This document shows, piece after piece, positions 24,411-35,415 of a stretch of DNA of 35,415 nt (position 1 is the first letter of the stretch; every line of letters starts with the position of its first letter). The notes under the pieces were generated by a model that was not told where the DNA came from, searched no databases, and saw only the letters and a list, made by a program, of their open reading frames with translations. Origin of the DNA: Desulfovibrio sp. (GTDB lineage Bacteria; Desulfobacterota; Desulfovibrionia; Desulfovibrionales; Desulfovibrionaceae). Both the position numbers and the translations under genes were made by a program. The stretch lies in assembly GCA_014804965.1 (NCBI GenBank), contig JAAUYU010000019.1, positions 62,304 to 97,718 on the forward strand, written 5' to 3'.

Positions 24411-25586
24411 ATGGACGCCGTGAACGCCGAGACGGAACGGGAATTCGCCCCCTTCATGCGCGAGGCCATCGCGCTCGCGAAGCGCGGCCGCTGGCACACC
24501 GCGCCCAATCCCATGGTGGGGGCGGTGCTCGTGCGCGATGGGGAAATCCTGGCGCGCGGCTGGCATCACGCTGCGGGGCTCCCCCATGCCGAGGTTGAGT
24601 GCCTCAAGGACGCGGCGGAGCGGGGAGTGGACCCGGCCGGCTGCACTCTAGTGGTCACGCTGGAGCCCTGCTGCCATCACGGCAAGACGCCGCCCTGTAC
24701 GGACGCCATCCTCGCCGCGGGCATCCGGCGCGTGGTCTACGGCTTCAGGGACCCCAATCCTGTGGCGGGCGGCGGCGCGGCCCTTTTGGCCGGGGCCGGT
24801 CTTGAGGTCGCAGGCCCGGTGCTCGAGGCCGAATGTCGCGACCTTGTGGCCGATTTTCTTGTCTGGCAGGCCACGGACCGCCCCTATGTGCTCCTCAAGC
24901 TCGCCGCCACCTTGGACGGCCGCATCGCCACGCGCAACGGCGTTTCGCAATGGATCAGCGGGGCGGAATCCCGCCGGAGGGTCCACGGACTGCGCGCGGG
25001 CGTGGGCCTCGCGGGGGGGGCCGTGCTCGTGGGCGGGGGGACCTTCCGCACGGATGACCCGCAACTCACCGCACGGGACCTGCCCGGGGGGGATGCGCCC
25101 CAGCGGCAGCCGCTCGCCTGCGTCATCACCTCGCGGCTTCCCGCGCCCGACGGCGCGCGCCTCGTGCGGGAGCGGCCCACGGAAACGGTGTTCTTTGTCA
25201 CCCCGGCTGGGGCGGCCTCGGCGGAGGCACAGGCCCTGCGCAAGCTGGGCGTGCGCGTGTTCGCGCTCGCGGCCTCACCGGGGGGCGTGCCGCATTTTTC
25301 GACCATGCTCCGCATATTGCGGCAGGAGCTTGGCTGCCTCTATGTGCTGTGTGAGGGAGGGGGCTACCTCGCCCTTGGCCTGCTTGAGGCGGGACTGGTG
25401 GATGAGTTCCACCTGCACCTCGCGCCGCTCATCCTGGCCGACGCCGAGGCGCGACCGCTCTTTGCGGGGCGGATGCCGCTGGACCTCGAGGAGGGCCTGA
25501 GGCTGCGCCTCTGCGGGCTCGAGCGCTGCGGCGGGGACGCGCATTTGCTCCTGCGGCCGCGCGAGGATTGCGGGGAGCAGCCCTGA
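24411..25586 (+). CDS. ribD: Bifunctional riboflavin deaminase/reductase RibD
   Basis: Catalyses the deamination and reduction steps of riboflavin synthesis. The 391 residues hold a deaminase domain (1-150) with HAEVECLKDA and TLEPCCHHGKTPPCTDAI zinc ligands, and a reductase domain (about 160-385) with LKLAATLDGRIATRNGVSQW and LVGGGTFRTDDPQLTAR. An 8-G run at 25013-25020 falls in the stretch before LVGGG, where the protein looks a few residues longer than usual (GVGLAGGAVLVGGG). The frame is intact. The stop overlaps the ribE start (TGATG). No FMN riboswitch is visible upstream. Confidence 0.95.
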   Translation: MDAVNAETEREFAPFMREAIALAKRGRWHTAPNPMVGAVLVRDGEILARGWHHAAGLPHAEVECLKDAAERGVDPAGCTLVVTLEPCCHHGKTPPCTDAILAAGIRRVVYGFRDPNPVAGGGAALLAGAGLEVAGPVLEAECRDLVADFLVWQATDRPYVLLKLAATLDGRIATRNGVSQWISGAESRRRVHGLRAGVGLAGGAVLVGGGTFRTDDPQLTARDLPGGDAPQRQPLACVITSRLPAPDGARLVRERPTETVFFVTPAGAASAEAQALRKLGVRVFALAASPGGVPHFSTMLRILRQELGCLYVLCEGGGYLALGLLEAGLVDEFHLHLAPLILADAEARPLFAGRMPLDLEEGLRLRLCGLERCGGDAHLLLRPREDCGEQP

Positions 25587-26284
25587 TGTTCACCGGCATC
25601 ATCCAGTGCGAGGGCGACGTGCTCTCCGTGCGCCGCGAGGGGACGGAACGGCGCTTCCGCATCCGCCCGTCCGTGCCCTTCGACGCCCTCACGGACGGGG
25701 AATCCATCGCGGTGAGCGGCGTCTGCCTTTCGGTGGAAGACCATGACCGGGACGTATTCACCGCCTATGCCTCCGCCGAGACCGTGAGCCGCACCACCCT
25801 CGGGGAGCTTGAGCCTGGCGGCCGCGTCAACCTCGAGCGGGCGCTGGCCGTGGGCGACCGCCTCGGCGGCCATATGGTGAGCGGCCATGTGGATTGCGTG
25901 GCCGTGGTGCAGAGCGTCGCCCGGCGCGGCGAATCCCTCTGCTGCCGCCTGGACTTTCCGGCGGCCTACGGGCGCGAGGTCATTCCCAAGGGTTCGGTGG
26001 CGCTGGACGGCATCAGCCTCACCATCAATGCCTGTGGCGCGGATTTTCTCGAGGTCAACATCATCCCGGACACGCGGCGGCGCACCACCATGGGCGCCTG
26101 GCGTCCGGGGAGCCGCGTGAACATGGAGACCGACCTTGTGAGCAAGTATGTGGCGCACATGCTCGCGCCGTGGACCCGCAGGGATGGGGCTGGCCGGGAT
26201 AGGGCATCCGGGGCTGGCGCGGCCGAGCCCGTTGCGCGCGGCGGCCTCAGCCTCGCCACCCTGCGCGAGGCAGGATTTCTGTAA
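25586..26284 (+). CDS. ribE: Riboflavin synthase alpha chain
   Basis: Dismutates two lumazine molecules to riboflavin. The 232 residues contain two lumazine-binding barrels, the first starting MFTGIIQ with SGVCLSVED, the second with GGHMVSGHVDCVA and LDGISLTINACG. The C-terminal tail (from about 195) is Gly/Ala/Arg-rich and longer than needed for the fold. It is translationally coupled to ribD by a one-base overlap. ribH follows after 62 bp. Confidence 0.95.
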   Translation: MFTGIIQCEGDVLSVRREGTERRFRIRPSVPFDALTDGESIAVSGVCLSVEDHDRDVFTAYASAETVSRTTLGELEPGGRVNLERALAVGDRLGGHMVSGHVDCVAVVQSVARRGESLCCRLDFPAAYGREVIPKGSVALDGISLTINACGADFLEVNIIPDTRRRTTMGAWRPGSRVNMETDLVSKYVAHMLAPWTRRDGAGRDRASGAGAAEPVARGGLSLATLREAGFL

Positions 26285-26346
26285 GCACTGCCGGAAAAGC
26301 ATGAGCCAAAGCGGGCGCTTCCCCACGCGGCCGCACGGGAGCAAGC

Positions 26347-26817
26347 ATGAAGGACATCACCACCATTGCCGGGCAACTGAATGCCCAGGGCCTCAAGGTC
26401 GCCATCGTGGCCTCGCGCTTCAATGACTTCATCGTGGACCGCCTTGTGGCGGGCGCTGTTGACTACCTCGAGCGGCACGGGCTCGACCCCGCCACGCTCA
26501 CCCTCGTGCGCGTGCCGGGGGCCTTCGAGCTGCCGCTCGTCTGCCGCAAGCTCGTCACCGCGCACAGGTTCGACGGCATAGTGGCCCTGGGCGCGGTCAT
26601 CCGCGGGGCCACTCCGCATTTTGACTATGTGTGCGCCGAGGCCACCAAGGGCCTCGCCCACACCATGCTGGAATCGGGCACGCCCATCGGCTTCGGGCTA
26701 CTCACCTGCGACACCATCGAGCAGGCCATCGAGCGCGCGGGCTCCAAGGCGGGCAACAAGGGCGTGGAAGCGGCCGCCGCCATGCTGGAGACCGTCCGCG
26801 TGCTGGAGCAGCTGTAG
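26347..26817 (+). CDS. ribH: 6,7-dimethyl-8-ribityllumazine synthase
   Basis: Makes the lumazine substrate of RibE from the RibD product and dihydroxybutanone phosphate. The 156 residues show [41 protein letters not shown] and [17 protein letters not shown], all typical of the shell-forming enzyme. Three bases separate it from nusB. The usual neighbour ribBA, which supplies dihydroxybutanone phosphate, is not in the window. Confidence 0.97.
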   Translation: MKDITTIAGQLNAQGLKVAIVASRFNDFIVDRLVAGAVDYLERHGLDPATLTLVRVPGAFELPLVCRKLVTAHRFDGIVALGAVIRGATPHFDYVCAEATKGLAHTMLESGTPIGFGLLTCDTIEQAIERAGSKAGNKGVEAAAAMLETVRVLEQL

Positions 26818-26820
26818 GGC

Positions 26821-27306
26821 ATGGCCGGGGGCAAAAAGACCACCCGTCACAGCGCCAGGGAGCTGGCCTTCCAGGTGCTCTACGGCCTGTGTTTCTCGCC
26901 CGCGAAGGACCGGGCCGCGCTCTGGCGGCAATTCGTGCTCTCTCCGCACAATGCGGGCATGAGCGAGGCCGACCTTGAGAGCGAGCCCTCGGGCTTCGCC
27001 TGGGAGCTCGTGGACGGCGTGTGGAGCCATACGGCCGAGCTGGACGAGGCCATCAGCCGCCATTCGCACAACTGGCGCGTGGACCGCCTCGGCCGCATCG
27101 AGCTCACCATCCTGCGCCTTGCACTGTTTGAACTTTTCTGGCGCGACGACGTGCCGCCCAAGGCGGCCATCAACGAGGCCCTTGAGCTGGCGCGCCAGTT
27201 CGGCGACGAAAAGGCGCGCGCCTTTCTCAACGGCATCCTTGACGCGGCCGCCCGCTCGGCCGCAAGCCGGGCGGGGACCCGGGCCCCCGACCCTGATTCC
27301 CAGTAG
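26821..27306 (+). CDS. nusB: Transcription antitermination factor NusB
   Basis: NusB with NusE binds boxA RNA and supports rRNA antitermination. The 161 residues have the all-helical NusB pattern: HSARELAFQVLYGL, WRVDRLGRIELTILRLALFE, PPKAAINEALELARQFGDEKARAFLNGILD (the last two helices being the most conserved). A Pro/Arg-rich tail follows. The ribH-nusB pairing is widespread. leuS follows after 14 bp. Confidence 0.95.
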   Translation: MAGGKKTTRHSARELAFQVLYGLCFSPAKDRAALWRQFVLSPHNAGMSEADLESEPSGFAWELVDGVWSHTAELDEAISRHSHNWRVDRLGRIELTILRLALFELFWRDDVPPKAAINEALELARQFGDEKARAFLNGILDAAARSAASRAGTRAPDPDSQ

Positions 27307-27320
27307 AAAACGGGTGCACC

Positions 27321-29837
27321 ATGATGCAAGAACGCTATCATCCGCAGGAACTTGAGGAAAAATGGCAGGCCCGCTGGCAGGCGGAGAACGCCTTCGCCTG
27401 CACGCACGGCGGCGACAGGCCCAAGTGCTATGTGCTCGAGATGCTGCCCTATCCCTCGGGCAAGATTCATATGGGCCATGTGCGCAACTATTCCATCGGC
27501 GACGTGGTCGCCCGGATGCGCCGGATGCAGGGCTTCAACGTGCTGCACCCCATGGGCTGGGACGCCTTCGGGCTCCCCGCCGAAAACGCGGCCATCAAGC
27601 ACCATGTGCCCCCGGCCGCCTGGACCTACGGCAATATCGCGGAGATGCGCGCCCAGCTCAAGCGCATGGGCTTTTCCTATGACTGGTCGCGCGAGATTGC
27701 CACCTGCCGGCCGGAATATTACCGCTGGGAGCAGCTTTTTTTCCTGAAGATGCTGGAAAAGGGCCTCGCCTACCGCAAGAAGGCCCCGCAGAACTGGTGC
27801 CCCTCCTGCCATACCGTGCTCGCCAACGAGCAGGTGGTGGAAGGCAAGTGCTGGCGCTGCGACAGCGTGGTGGAGCAGAAGGACCTCACCCAGTGGTTCC
27901 TCGCCATCACCGCCTATGCCGACGAGCTTCTGGCCGACCTTGATCGCCTCGATGGCGGTTGGCCCGAGCGCGTGCTCACCATGCAGCGCAACTGGATCGG
28001 CCGCTCCGAGGGCGCGCGCATCCGCTTCGGCCTTGAGCGCGACTACGCCGGCACGGACCATGTGGAGGTGTTCACCACAAGGCCGGACACGCTTTACGGC
28101 GTGACCTTCATGACCCTTGCGCCGGAGCACCCGCTCGTGGAGCGGCTCATCGAGGGCAAGCCCCAGGCCGAGGAAGTGCGCGCCTTTGTGGAGCGCATCC
28201 GCAACATGGACCGCCTCGAGCGCCAGTCCGAAACGCTGGAGAAGGAGGGCATCTTCACCGGCGCCTATGCCTTGCATCCGCTCACGGGCAAGCGCGTGCC
28301 CATCTGGCTCGGCAACTTCGTGCTGGCGGGCTACGGCACGGGCGCGGTCATGGGCGTGCCCGCAGGCGACCAGCGCGATTTCGAGTTCGCCCGCAAATAT
28401 GGCCTCCCCATCCGCGTGGTGGTGGAGCCCGAGGGCGCGCATCTCGATCCGGCCACCATGCAGGAGGCCTATACGGGCCCCGGCGTCATGGTCAATTCCG
28501 GCCCCTTCGACGGCATGGACAACGAGGCCGGCAAAAAGGCCGTGGTGGCCAAGCTCGAGGCAGAAGGCAAGGGCAGCTCGGCCATCCAGTTCCGCCTCCG
28601 GGACTGGAACATCTCGCGCCAGCGCTACTGGGGCGCGCCCATCCCGGTGGTCTATTGCGAGCGCTGCGGCATGGTGCCCGAAAAGGAGGAGAACCTGCCC
28701 GTCATCCTGCCGCTGGACGTGAAGGTGCGCGACGACGGCCGCTCGCCCCTTCCCGAGACGCCGTCCTTCGTGGACTGCACCTGCCCGCGTTGCGGGGGCC
28801 CCGCGCGCCGCGAGACGGACACGCTGGACACCTTCGTGGAATCCTCGTGGTATTTCTCGCGCTACACGTCCGCGCGCGATACGGAAGCGGCCTTCGACCC
28901 GGCCTCGCTTTCCTACTGGATGCCGGTGGACATCTATATCGGCGGCGTGGAGCACGCCATCCTGCACCTGCTCTACGCCCGCTTTTTCACCAAGGCCCTG
29001 CGCGACCTGGGCTTCTACCCGGCCGACCTCGCCGAGCCGTTCTCCCGCCTGCTCACCCAGGGCATGGTGCTCAAGGACGGCAGCAAGATGTCCAAGTCCA
29101 AGGGCAATGTGGTGGACCCCACGGAGATGATCGACAAATACGGCGCGGACACCGTGCGCCTGTTCTGCCTCTTCGCCGCACCGCCGGAGCGCGATTTTGA
29201 ATGGACGGACGCGGGCATCGACGGCTCCTCGCGTTTTCTTGCGCGCATCTGGCGCCTCTTCATGGAGGAGCGCGAGCGCCTTGTGCCCATCCGCGCCTGC
29301 GGCGCCACGGCGGAGGACGCCGCCACGGAGGCGGCGCGCGACCTGCGCCGCAAGGAACACGAAACGGTCAGGAAGGTCACGTCCGACATGGCCGTGGGCC
29401 GCTTCCAGTACAATACGGCCATTGCGGCCATCATGGAGCTCGTCAACGCGCTCTATCTCGCCCGCGAGAAACTGGGCACGACGGAGCCGGAACGGCGCGT
29501 CTTTTCCTCGGTCATGGCCACGGTGCTGACCCTGCTTTCCCCGGTGGCCCCGCATATCTGCGCCGAGCTCTGGGAGCGGCTCGGGCACAAGGAGGACGTG
29601 GGCGCGGAGCCCTGGCCCGTGTGGGACGAGGCCGCGCTTGCGCGCGACACCGTCACCATCGCGCTCCAGGTCAACGGCAAGCTGCGCGGCACGCTGGAGG
29701 CCCCGGCCGACGCCGACAAGGCGGCACTGGAAGCCGCGGCCCTGGCCGACCCGGCGGCCCAGCGCCACCTCGCGGGCCTTACCGTGCGCAAGGTGGTCGT
29801 GGTGCCCGGCAAGCTCGTCAACATTGTGGCGTCCTAG
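27321..29837 (+). CDS. leuS: Leucyl-tRNA synthetase
   Basis: Class I synthetase, 838 residues, full length. The HIGH-type motif is PSGKIHMGHVRNYSIGDV (about residue 50), the zinc-knuckle segment WCPSCHTVLANEQV and CWRCD (about 155-180), an editing insertion with VFTTRPDTLYGVT and GTGAVMGVPAGDQRD, and KMSKSKGN near residue 590. A C-terminal domain ends in NGKLRGTLEAPADAD. It continues the ribH-nusB operon and is followed by holA after 8 bp. Confidence 0.98.
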   Translation: MMQERYHPQELEEKWQARWQAENAFACTHGGDRPKCYVLEMLPYPSGKIHMGHVRNYSIGDVVARMRRMQGFNVLHPMGWDAFGLPAENAAIKHHVPPAAWTYGNIAEMRAQLKRMGFSYDWSREIATCRPEYYRWEQLFFLKMLEKGLAYRKKAPQNWCPSCHTVLANEQVVEGKCWRCDSVVEQKDLTQWFLAITAYADELLADLDRLDGGWPERVLTMQRNWIGRSEGARIRFGLERDYAGTDHVEVFTTRPDTLYGVTFMTLAPEHPLVERLIEGKPQAEEVRAFVERIRNMDRLERQSETLEKEGIFTGAYALHPLTGKRVPIWLGNFVLAGYGTGAVMGVPAGDQRDFEFARKYGLPIRVVVEPEGAHLDPATMQEAYTGPGVMVNSGPFDGMDNEAGKKAVVAKLEAEGKGSSAIQFRLRDWNISRQRYWGAPIPVVYCERCGMVPEKEENLPVILPLDVKVRDDGRSPLPETPSFVDCTCPRCGGPARRETDTLDTFVESSWYFSRYTSARDTEAAFDPASLSYWMPVDIYIGGVEHAILHLLYARFFTKALRDLGFYPADLAEPFSRLLTQGMVLKDGSKMSKSKGNVVDPTEMIDKYGADTVRLFCLFAAPPERDFEWTDAGIDGSSRFLARIWRLFMEERERLVPIRACGATAEDAATEAARDLRRKEHETVRKVTSDMAVGRFQYNTAIAAIMELVNALYLAREKLGTTEPERRVFSSVMATVLTLLSPVAPHICAELWERLGHKEDVGAEPWPVWDEAALARDTVTIALQVNGKLRGTLEAPADADKAALEAAALADPAAQRHLAGLTVRKVVVVPGKLVNIVAS

Positions 29838-29845
29838 GGGCGGGC

Positions 29846-30868
29846 ATGGCAGGCCCCGCAGCAAGGCAGGGCAAGGGCGCCGGAGCGCCCGGAGAGGACC
29901 GGGAAAAGCCCGGCTTCAGCTTCCTCGTCTGCCCGGACGGCCATATGCTCCGGGCGGCGCTCGACGAGGCCCTTGCCGCGTGCCCGCCGGAGCGCGGCCA
30001 GTGGGAGCGCCATGTCTTTTGGGGCGACGAGGAACCGCCGCCGCGTTTCTGGGAACTCCTGAACCTCGAGGAGCTTTTCGGCGCGTCGCGCGCCGTCGTG
30101 GTGCGGCAGGCCCAGCTCTGGCCCGCTGCCGTGTGGAAAAAGCTCTCCCGCGCCATCGCCCGGCCCTCGGCGCGCACCTGGCCCTTCTTCTGCCTTGAAG
30201 GTGAGTGGGAGAAGCGCCGCCCGAAGATCCCGGCGCACATCACCCGCCTGCGCTGCTTCGCCTTTGCCGATGAGCGGGGCTGGGTCTGGCGCGGTGAGGG
30301 TGTGACAGAGCGCGAAGTGCCCCGCCATGTACGGGAACGGGCGAAGGCGCTGGGCGTGGCCTTTGCGCCGGATGCGCTGGAGCAGTTCTGCGCCTCCGTG
30401 CCTCCTGACGGGCTCGCCATTGAAAACGAGCTTCGCAAGCTCGCGCTCATGGCCGGCAACGCGCCCGTGACCTCCGCCATGACCGCCGTCGGCGGCTGGA
30501 CGCCGGAGTGCAATGTTTTCGCCTGCATCCGGCGCATGGAAAACGGCGACCTTGCGGGCGTCTGGCGCGAGCTTTCACGCAGCGAGGACAGCGACCGGCT
30601 GCTCTTTTCCCTGCTGGCGCTCCTCGCGCGCGAGTGGCGCCTGCTCTGGCAGGCGGCCGCCGGCGAGGAGGTGCGGCTGCATCCCTCGGACGCCTCTTTC
30701 AAGCGCGCCCTTGCCCAGCGCCTCGGCCCGTCGGGGCTGGCGCAGGGCTTCGCCGCCCTGGCTGATGCCGAGTGGCAGGTCAAGAGCGGCCGCCGCACGC
30801 CTGCGCAGGCGCTGGAAAGCCTCGCCGTCCAGATCACGGCCCTCTGCGCGCCGCCACGCCGGGGATAG
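29846..30868 (+). CDS. holA: DNA polymerase III delta subunit HolA
   Basis: The clamp-loader delta subunit opens the beta sliding clamp. The 340-residue protein is a divergent HolA: FSFLVCPDGHMLRAALDEAL at the start, RAVVVRQAQLWPAAVWKKL in the first domain, then LAIENELRKLALMAGN and DLAGVWRELSRSEDSDRLL and FSLLALLAREWRLLWQ, which are typical of the delta fold. Its place next to leuS is common in bacteria. GGGGCGG precedes the ATG. The C-terminus ends at the repeat-rich gap before radC. Confidence 0.85.
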   Translation: MAGPAARQGKGAGAPGEDREKPGFSFLVCPDGHMLRAALDEALAACPPERGQWERHVFWGDEEPPPRFWELLNLEELFGASRAVVVRQAQLWPAAVWKKLSRAIARPSARTWPFFCLEGEWEKRRPKIPAHITRLRCFAFADERGWVWRGEGVTEREVPRHVRERAKALGVAFAPDALEQFCASVPPDGLAIENELRKLALMAGNAPVTSAMTAVGGWTPECNVFACIRRMENGDLAGVWRELSRSEDSDRLLFSLLALLAREWRLLWQAAAGEEVRLHPSDASFKRALAQRLGPSGLAQGFAALADAEWQVKSGRRTPAQALESLAVQITALCAPPRRG

Positions 30869-31007
30869 TGCTGGGAGATGGCAGCTTAGTGGGGTTCGCC
30901 GCAGGCCACTTTTCACGCGCGCGAGGCTGGTGTGTTGGTGCACTGTGCTGCATCCTTAATGCCGAAATTATCCGTCAAAAACAGCCTTTTTACTGCTGGC
31001 TGCGTCA

Positions 31008-31062
31008 GAAAAAAATTTCCTCGGTCGAGTACTTGAGTACACTCCCTTCGGAAATTTTTATC
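31008..31062. terminator. Hairpin in module 2, copy B (probable terminator after holA)
   Basis: The 13-bp arms GAAAAAAATTTCC and GGAAATTTTTATC match at 12 of 13 positions, with an inner GTACT/AGTAC palindrome. T-rich on both strands. It lies 140 bp after holA and could end that operon. Confidence 0.5.
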
Positions 31063-31071
31063 TTCCTTGCC

Positions 31072-31111
31072 AGTGCCGAAAAATCTTATTTTTTAGGATT
31101 CTTCCGGCACT
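31072..31111. other. Hairpin in module 3, copy B
   Basis: Outer arms AGTGCCG/CGGCACT and inner arms AATCTTA/TAGGATT (one wobble) around a TTTTT loop. The outer left arm is changed in copy A, where the neighbouring foldback unit abuts it. A further CCGTCT/AGACGG stem follows in both copies. Confidence 0.6.
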
Positions 31112-31309
31112 AGCACCCGTCTTTCGCTTCGCTCCAGACGGATTTAAGGAATATTTTGCCACTGCATTGTATAACATATCTTAAAATACCCGAAAACACC
31201 TCCCGCGCCTTTCCCCTGCCGCCGTCTTTGCTTTTGGGCCGAAGTGCGGTAGGAAGGCCCGTCATCCCCCGATAACCGCCCTTGTCAAAAGTCCAGGACT
31301 GCTTACTCT

Positions 31310-32002
31310 ATGTCAGCCGGCCCAGCGGCCACAGCGCCGCCCCATGCCGGGCACCGCGCCCGGCTTCGTGAACGGCTTGCCCGCGAGGCGCAGGCCGTGG
31401 CCGATTATGAGGTGCTCGAGCTCCTCCTCGGCTATGCGCTCACCCGCAGGGACACCAAGCCCCTCGCCAAGGAATTGCTGCGCCGTTTCGGCAGCATCCG
31501 CGGCGCGGTGGACGCGAGGCCGGACGAGCTTGCGCAGGTGCCGGGCTTCGGACCCGGGCTTCTGGCCTTCTGGCAGGTGTTGCGCGAAGTGCTGGCCCGG
31601 CGCGCGTCCTCTCCGCTCAGGCAGCGGGAGGTGCTGGCCACGCCCGAGGCCGTGGCCCACATGGCGCGGGAGCGGCTTGTGGCCTCGCCGCATGAGGAGT
31701 CGTGGGTCGCCCTGGTGGACGCGCAGAACCGGCTCATCGCCTGGGAGCGCCTTTCCCGCGGCGGCGTGAGCACCGTGCCCCTGCAGCCGCGCGATGTGCT
31801 GGAAGCGGCCCTCGGCCGCAAGGCGAGCGGCATCATCCTCGTGCACAACCATCCGGGCGGCGACGCGCGTCCCTCGCAGCCCGACCTCGCGCTCACAGAG
31901 GGGCTGCAACGCCTTGCCCCGCAGCTCGGGCTCCGTTTTCTGGATCACGTCATCGTCACCGACGGCGATTGCTACAGCATCACCCAGTGCAAGGTTCTCT
32001 GA
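31310..32002 (+). CDS. radC: RadC family JAB/MPN-domain protein
   Basis: The 230-residue protein has an N-terminal helix-hairpin-helix region ([26 protein letters not shown]) and a C-terminal metal-site domain with [16 protein letters not shown] and the upstream Glu in [13 protein letters not shown]. RadC was once thought to be a repair protein; its function is not established. The full JAMM-like motif is intact. The ATG at 31310 is supported by the start of family similarity; the ribosome site is weak. lon follows after 16 bp. Confidence 0.93.
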   Translation: MSAGPAATAPPHAGHRARLRERLAREAQAVADYEVLELLLGYALTRRDTKPLAKELLRRFGSIRGAVDARPDELAQVPGFGPGLLAFWQVLREVLARRASSPLRQREVLATPEAVAHMARERLVASPHEESWVALVDAQNRLIAWERLSRGGVSTVPLQPRDVLEAALGRKASGIILVHNHPGGDARPSQPDLALTEGLQRLAPQLGLRFLDHVIVTDGDCYSITQCKVL

Positions 32003-32018
32003 GTCCTCAGGGGGAAAA

Positions 32019-34630
<2,612 letters not shown>

Positions 34631-34631
<1 letters not shown>

Positions 34632-35415
34632 TGGCGTGCGCCATGCGCCTCGGCGAATACGAGCGCAAGATCGCCCGACAGTTGACAGAGGCGGGGGTGG
34701 ACAGCCCCCGCCTTTGCGCGCGCCTTCTTTGCGCGCACGCCCTGGGGCTGACCAAGCTCGGTGTGGCGCTGGCGCCGGAGCGGGAGCTGGAGGAGGCCGA
34801 GGCGGAGCGGCTCACTGCGCTCGCGGCGCGCAGGGCAACAGGTGAACCTCTCGCCCATATCACGGGCGTGCGGGAATTTTTCGGCCGGGATTTCCGCGTC
34901 ACGCGGCATACGCTTGTGCCCCGGCCGGAGACCGAGCTTCTGGTGGAGACGGCGCTGGAGCTCCTGCCGCGAGCGGGCGTCAGTTTTGCGGACCTGGGCG
35001 CGGGGAGCGGCTGCATCGGCGTCACGCTCGCCTGCGAGCGGCCCAGGTGGCGGGGCATCCTGCTGGAAAAGAGCGCCGTGGCGCTCGCCGTGGCGCAGGA
35101 AAACGCCACCGCCCTCCTTGATTCGGGTGCATCGCGCGTCGCCCTTGTGCGCGGCGACCTTTTTGCGCCGCCTCTGCGCGGGCGCGCCCTTGATCTTGTC
35201 ATCAGCAATCCTCCTTATATAGGAGAAGGGGAGCGCGGCTGCGTCATGGATGAAGTGCTCCGCTTCGAGCCCGCATCCGCGCTGTTTTCTCCTGAGGGCG
35301 GGCTCGCGCACCTTGCCGCCGTCTGTGAAGCTGCCCGGCGCCTGCTGCGCCCCGGCGGCCTGCTCATCCTCGAGCACGGAGCGGGGCAGGGGGCGGCGGT
35401 GCGCGGCCTCATGGG
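34631..35415 (+). CDS. prmC: Release factor glutamine methyltransferase PrmC, 3'-truncated by window edge
   Basis: Methylates the GGQ glutamine of peptide-chain release factors. The first 261 codons are visible and open to the window end. They contain the N-terminal helical domain with PLAHITGVREFFGRDF, VPRPETELLVETAL, SAM-binding DLGAGSGCIGVTLA, and the catalytic ISNPPYI motif. The ATG at 34631 overlaps the lon stop (TGATG); a second in-frame ATG is at 34643. Only the last few residues are missing. Confidence 0.93.
34690..34715 (+). other. Terminator-like hairpin inside the start of prmC
   Basis: GGCGGGGG and CCCCCGCC form an 8-bp perfect stem with a 7-nt loop, then TTT. It lies 60 bp into prmC and may lower expression past lon. 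The short T-run makes efficient termination unlikely. Confidence 0.35.

Larger units (their letters stand above)
30958..31151 (+). repeat. Composite palindromic repeat, copy B (uninterrupted)
   Basis: Modules 1 (30958-30986), 2 (30993-31066) and 3 (31069-31151) in the same order and orientation as copy A at 16116-16549, separated by only 6 and 2 bp. It lacks both 116-bp foldback units and so looks like the empty form. Weak similarity continues upstream from about 30943. Confidence 0.9.
30869..31309. other. Gene-free 441-bp gap between holA and radC
   Basis: Holds composite repeat copy B (30958-31151). After it is a short AT-rich stretch (31152-31195) that could carry a promoter for radC, though no pair of boxes fits well. 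TTGTCA at 31282 with TACTCT at 31304 would start transcription inside radC and is not convincing. No coding frame is credible here. Confidence 0.7.

Noticed and set aside
26880..29864. Minus-strand open frame of about 990 codons opposite nusB and leuS
   Set aside because: Antisense to full-length leuS with intact motifs; composition is typical of a reverse-frame shadow.
31282..31309. Promoter TTGTCA-16-TACTCT for radC
   Set aside because: Transcription would start several bases inside radC, after its ATG, so it cannot serve the full gene as annotated.

Overview
The window is GC-rich, gene-dense core chromosome from a deltaproteobacterial sulfate reducer, most likely a Desulfovibrio-like member of the Desulfovibrionaceae. 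The evidence is the block order rpmF-plsX-fabH-fabG-acpP-fabF-glyA-dCMP deaminase-ribD-ribE-ribH-nusB-leuS-holA, a TrmD fused to a second SPOUT methyltransferase domain, an HPr/Enzyme I pair without transporter subunits, and a Csd4/Pgp1-type cell-shape carboxypeptidase that suits a vibrioid cell. The family is inferred from gene content, not from a database search. I saw no tRNA, rRNA, CRISPR array, prophage or transposase gene.

Left part (1-12.4 kb). A truncated alpha/beta hydrolase faces the Csd4-like peptidase. Then ffh, rpsP, khpA, rimM and mutM run on the plus strand, with recognisable sigma70-type promoters before ffh and rpsP. Convergent to mutM is a minus-strand operon ptsH-ptsI-smpB-comEC. 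Next is a small XRE regulator divergent from an outer-membrane beta-barrel gene; an 11-bp inverted repeat between them looks like its operator.

Middle part (12.4-16.6 kb). trmD, rplS, rnhB, yraN and rsmI lie on the minus strand. This is the other half of the widespread rpsP-rimM-trmD-rplS operon, so the operon is split and one half is inverted. A near-consensus promoter is embedded in trmD, written in codons unusual for this genome, and could drive rplS onward. Upstream of trmD is a 562-bp gene-free stretch with a composite palindromic repeat carrying two 116-bp foldback units.

Right part (16.6-35.4 kb). A Sfp-type phosphopantetheinyl transferase diverges from the fatty-acid block, so the enzyme that would activate ACP sits beside acpP. 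The block runs on through glyA (preceded by an attenuator-like leader), pyrimidine and riboflavin genes (ribBA absent), nusB, leuS and holA. It ends at a second, uninterrupted copy of the composite repeat. After that come radC, lon and a truncated prmC.

The most novel signals are: the composite repeat and its ~120-bp foldback insertions, which as direct copies bracket the 14-kb fab-rib-leuS-holA block; the four-segment leader before glyA; and the promoter hidden inside trmD.
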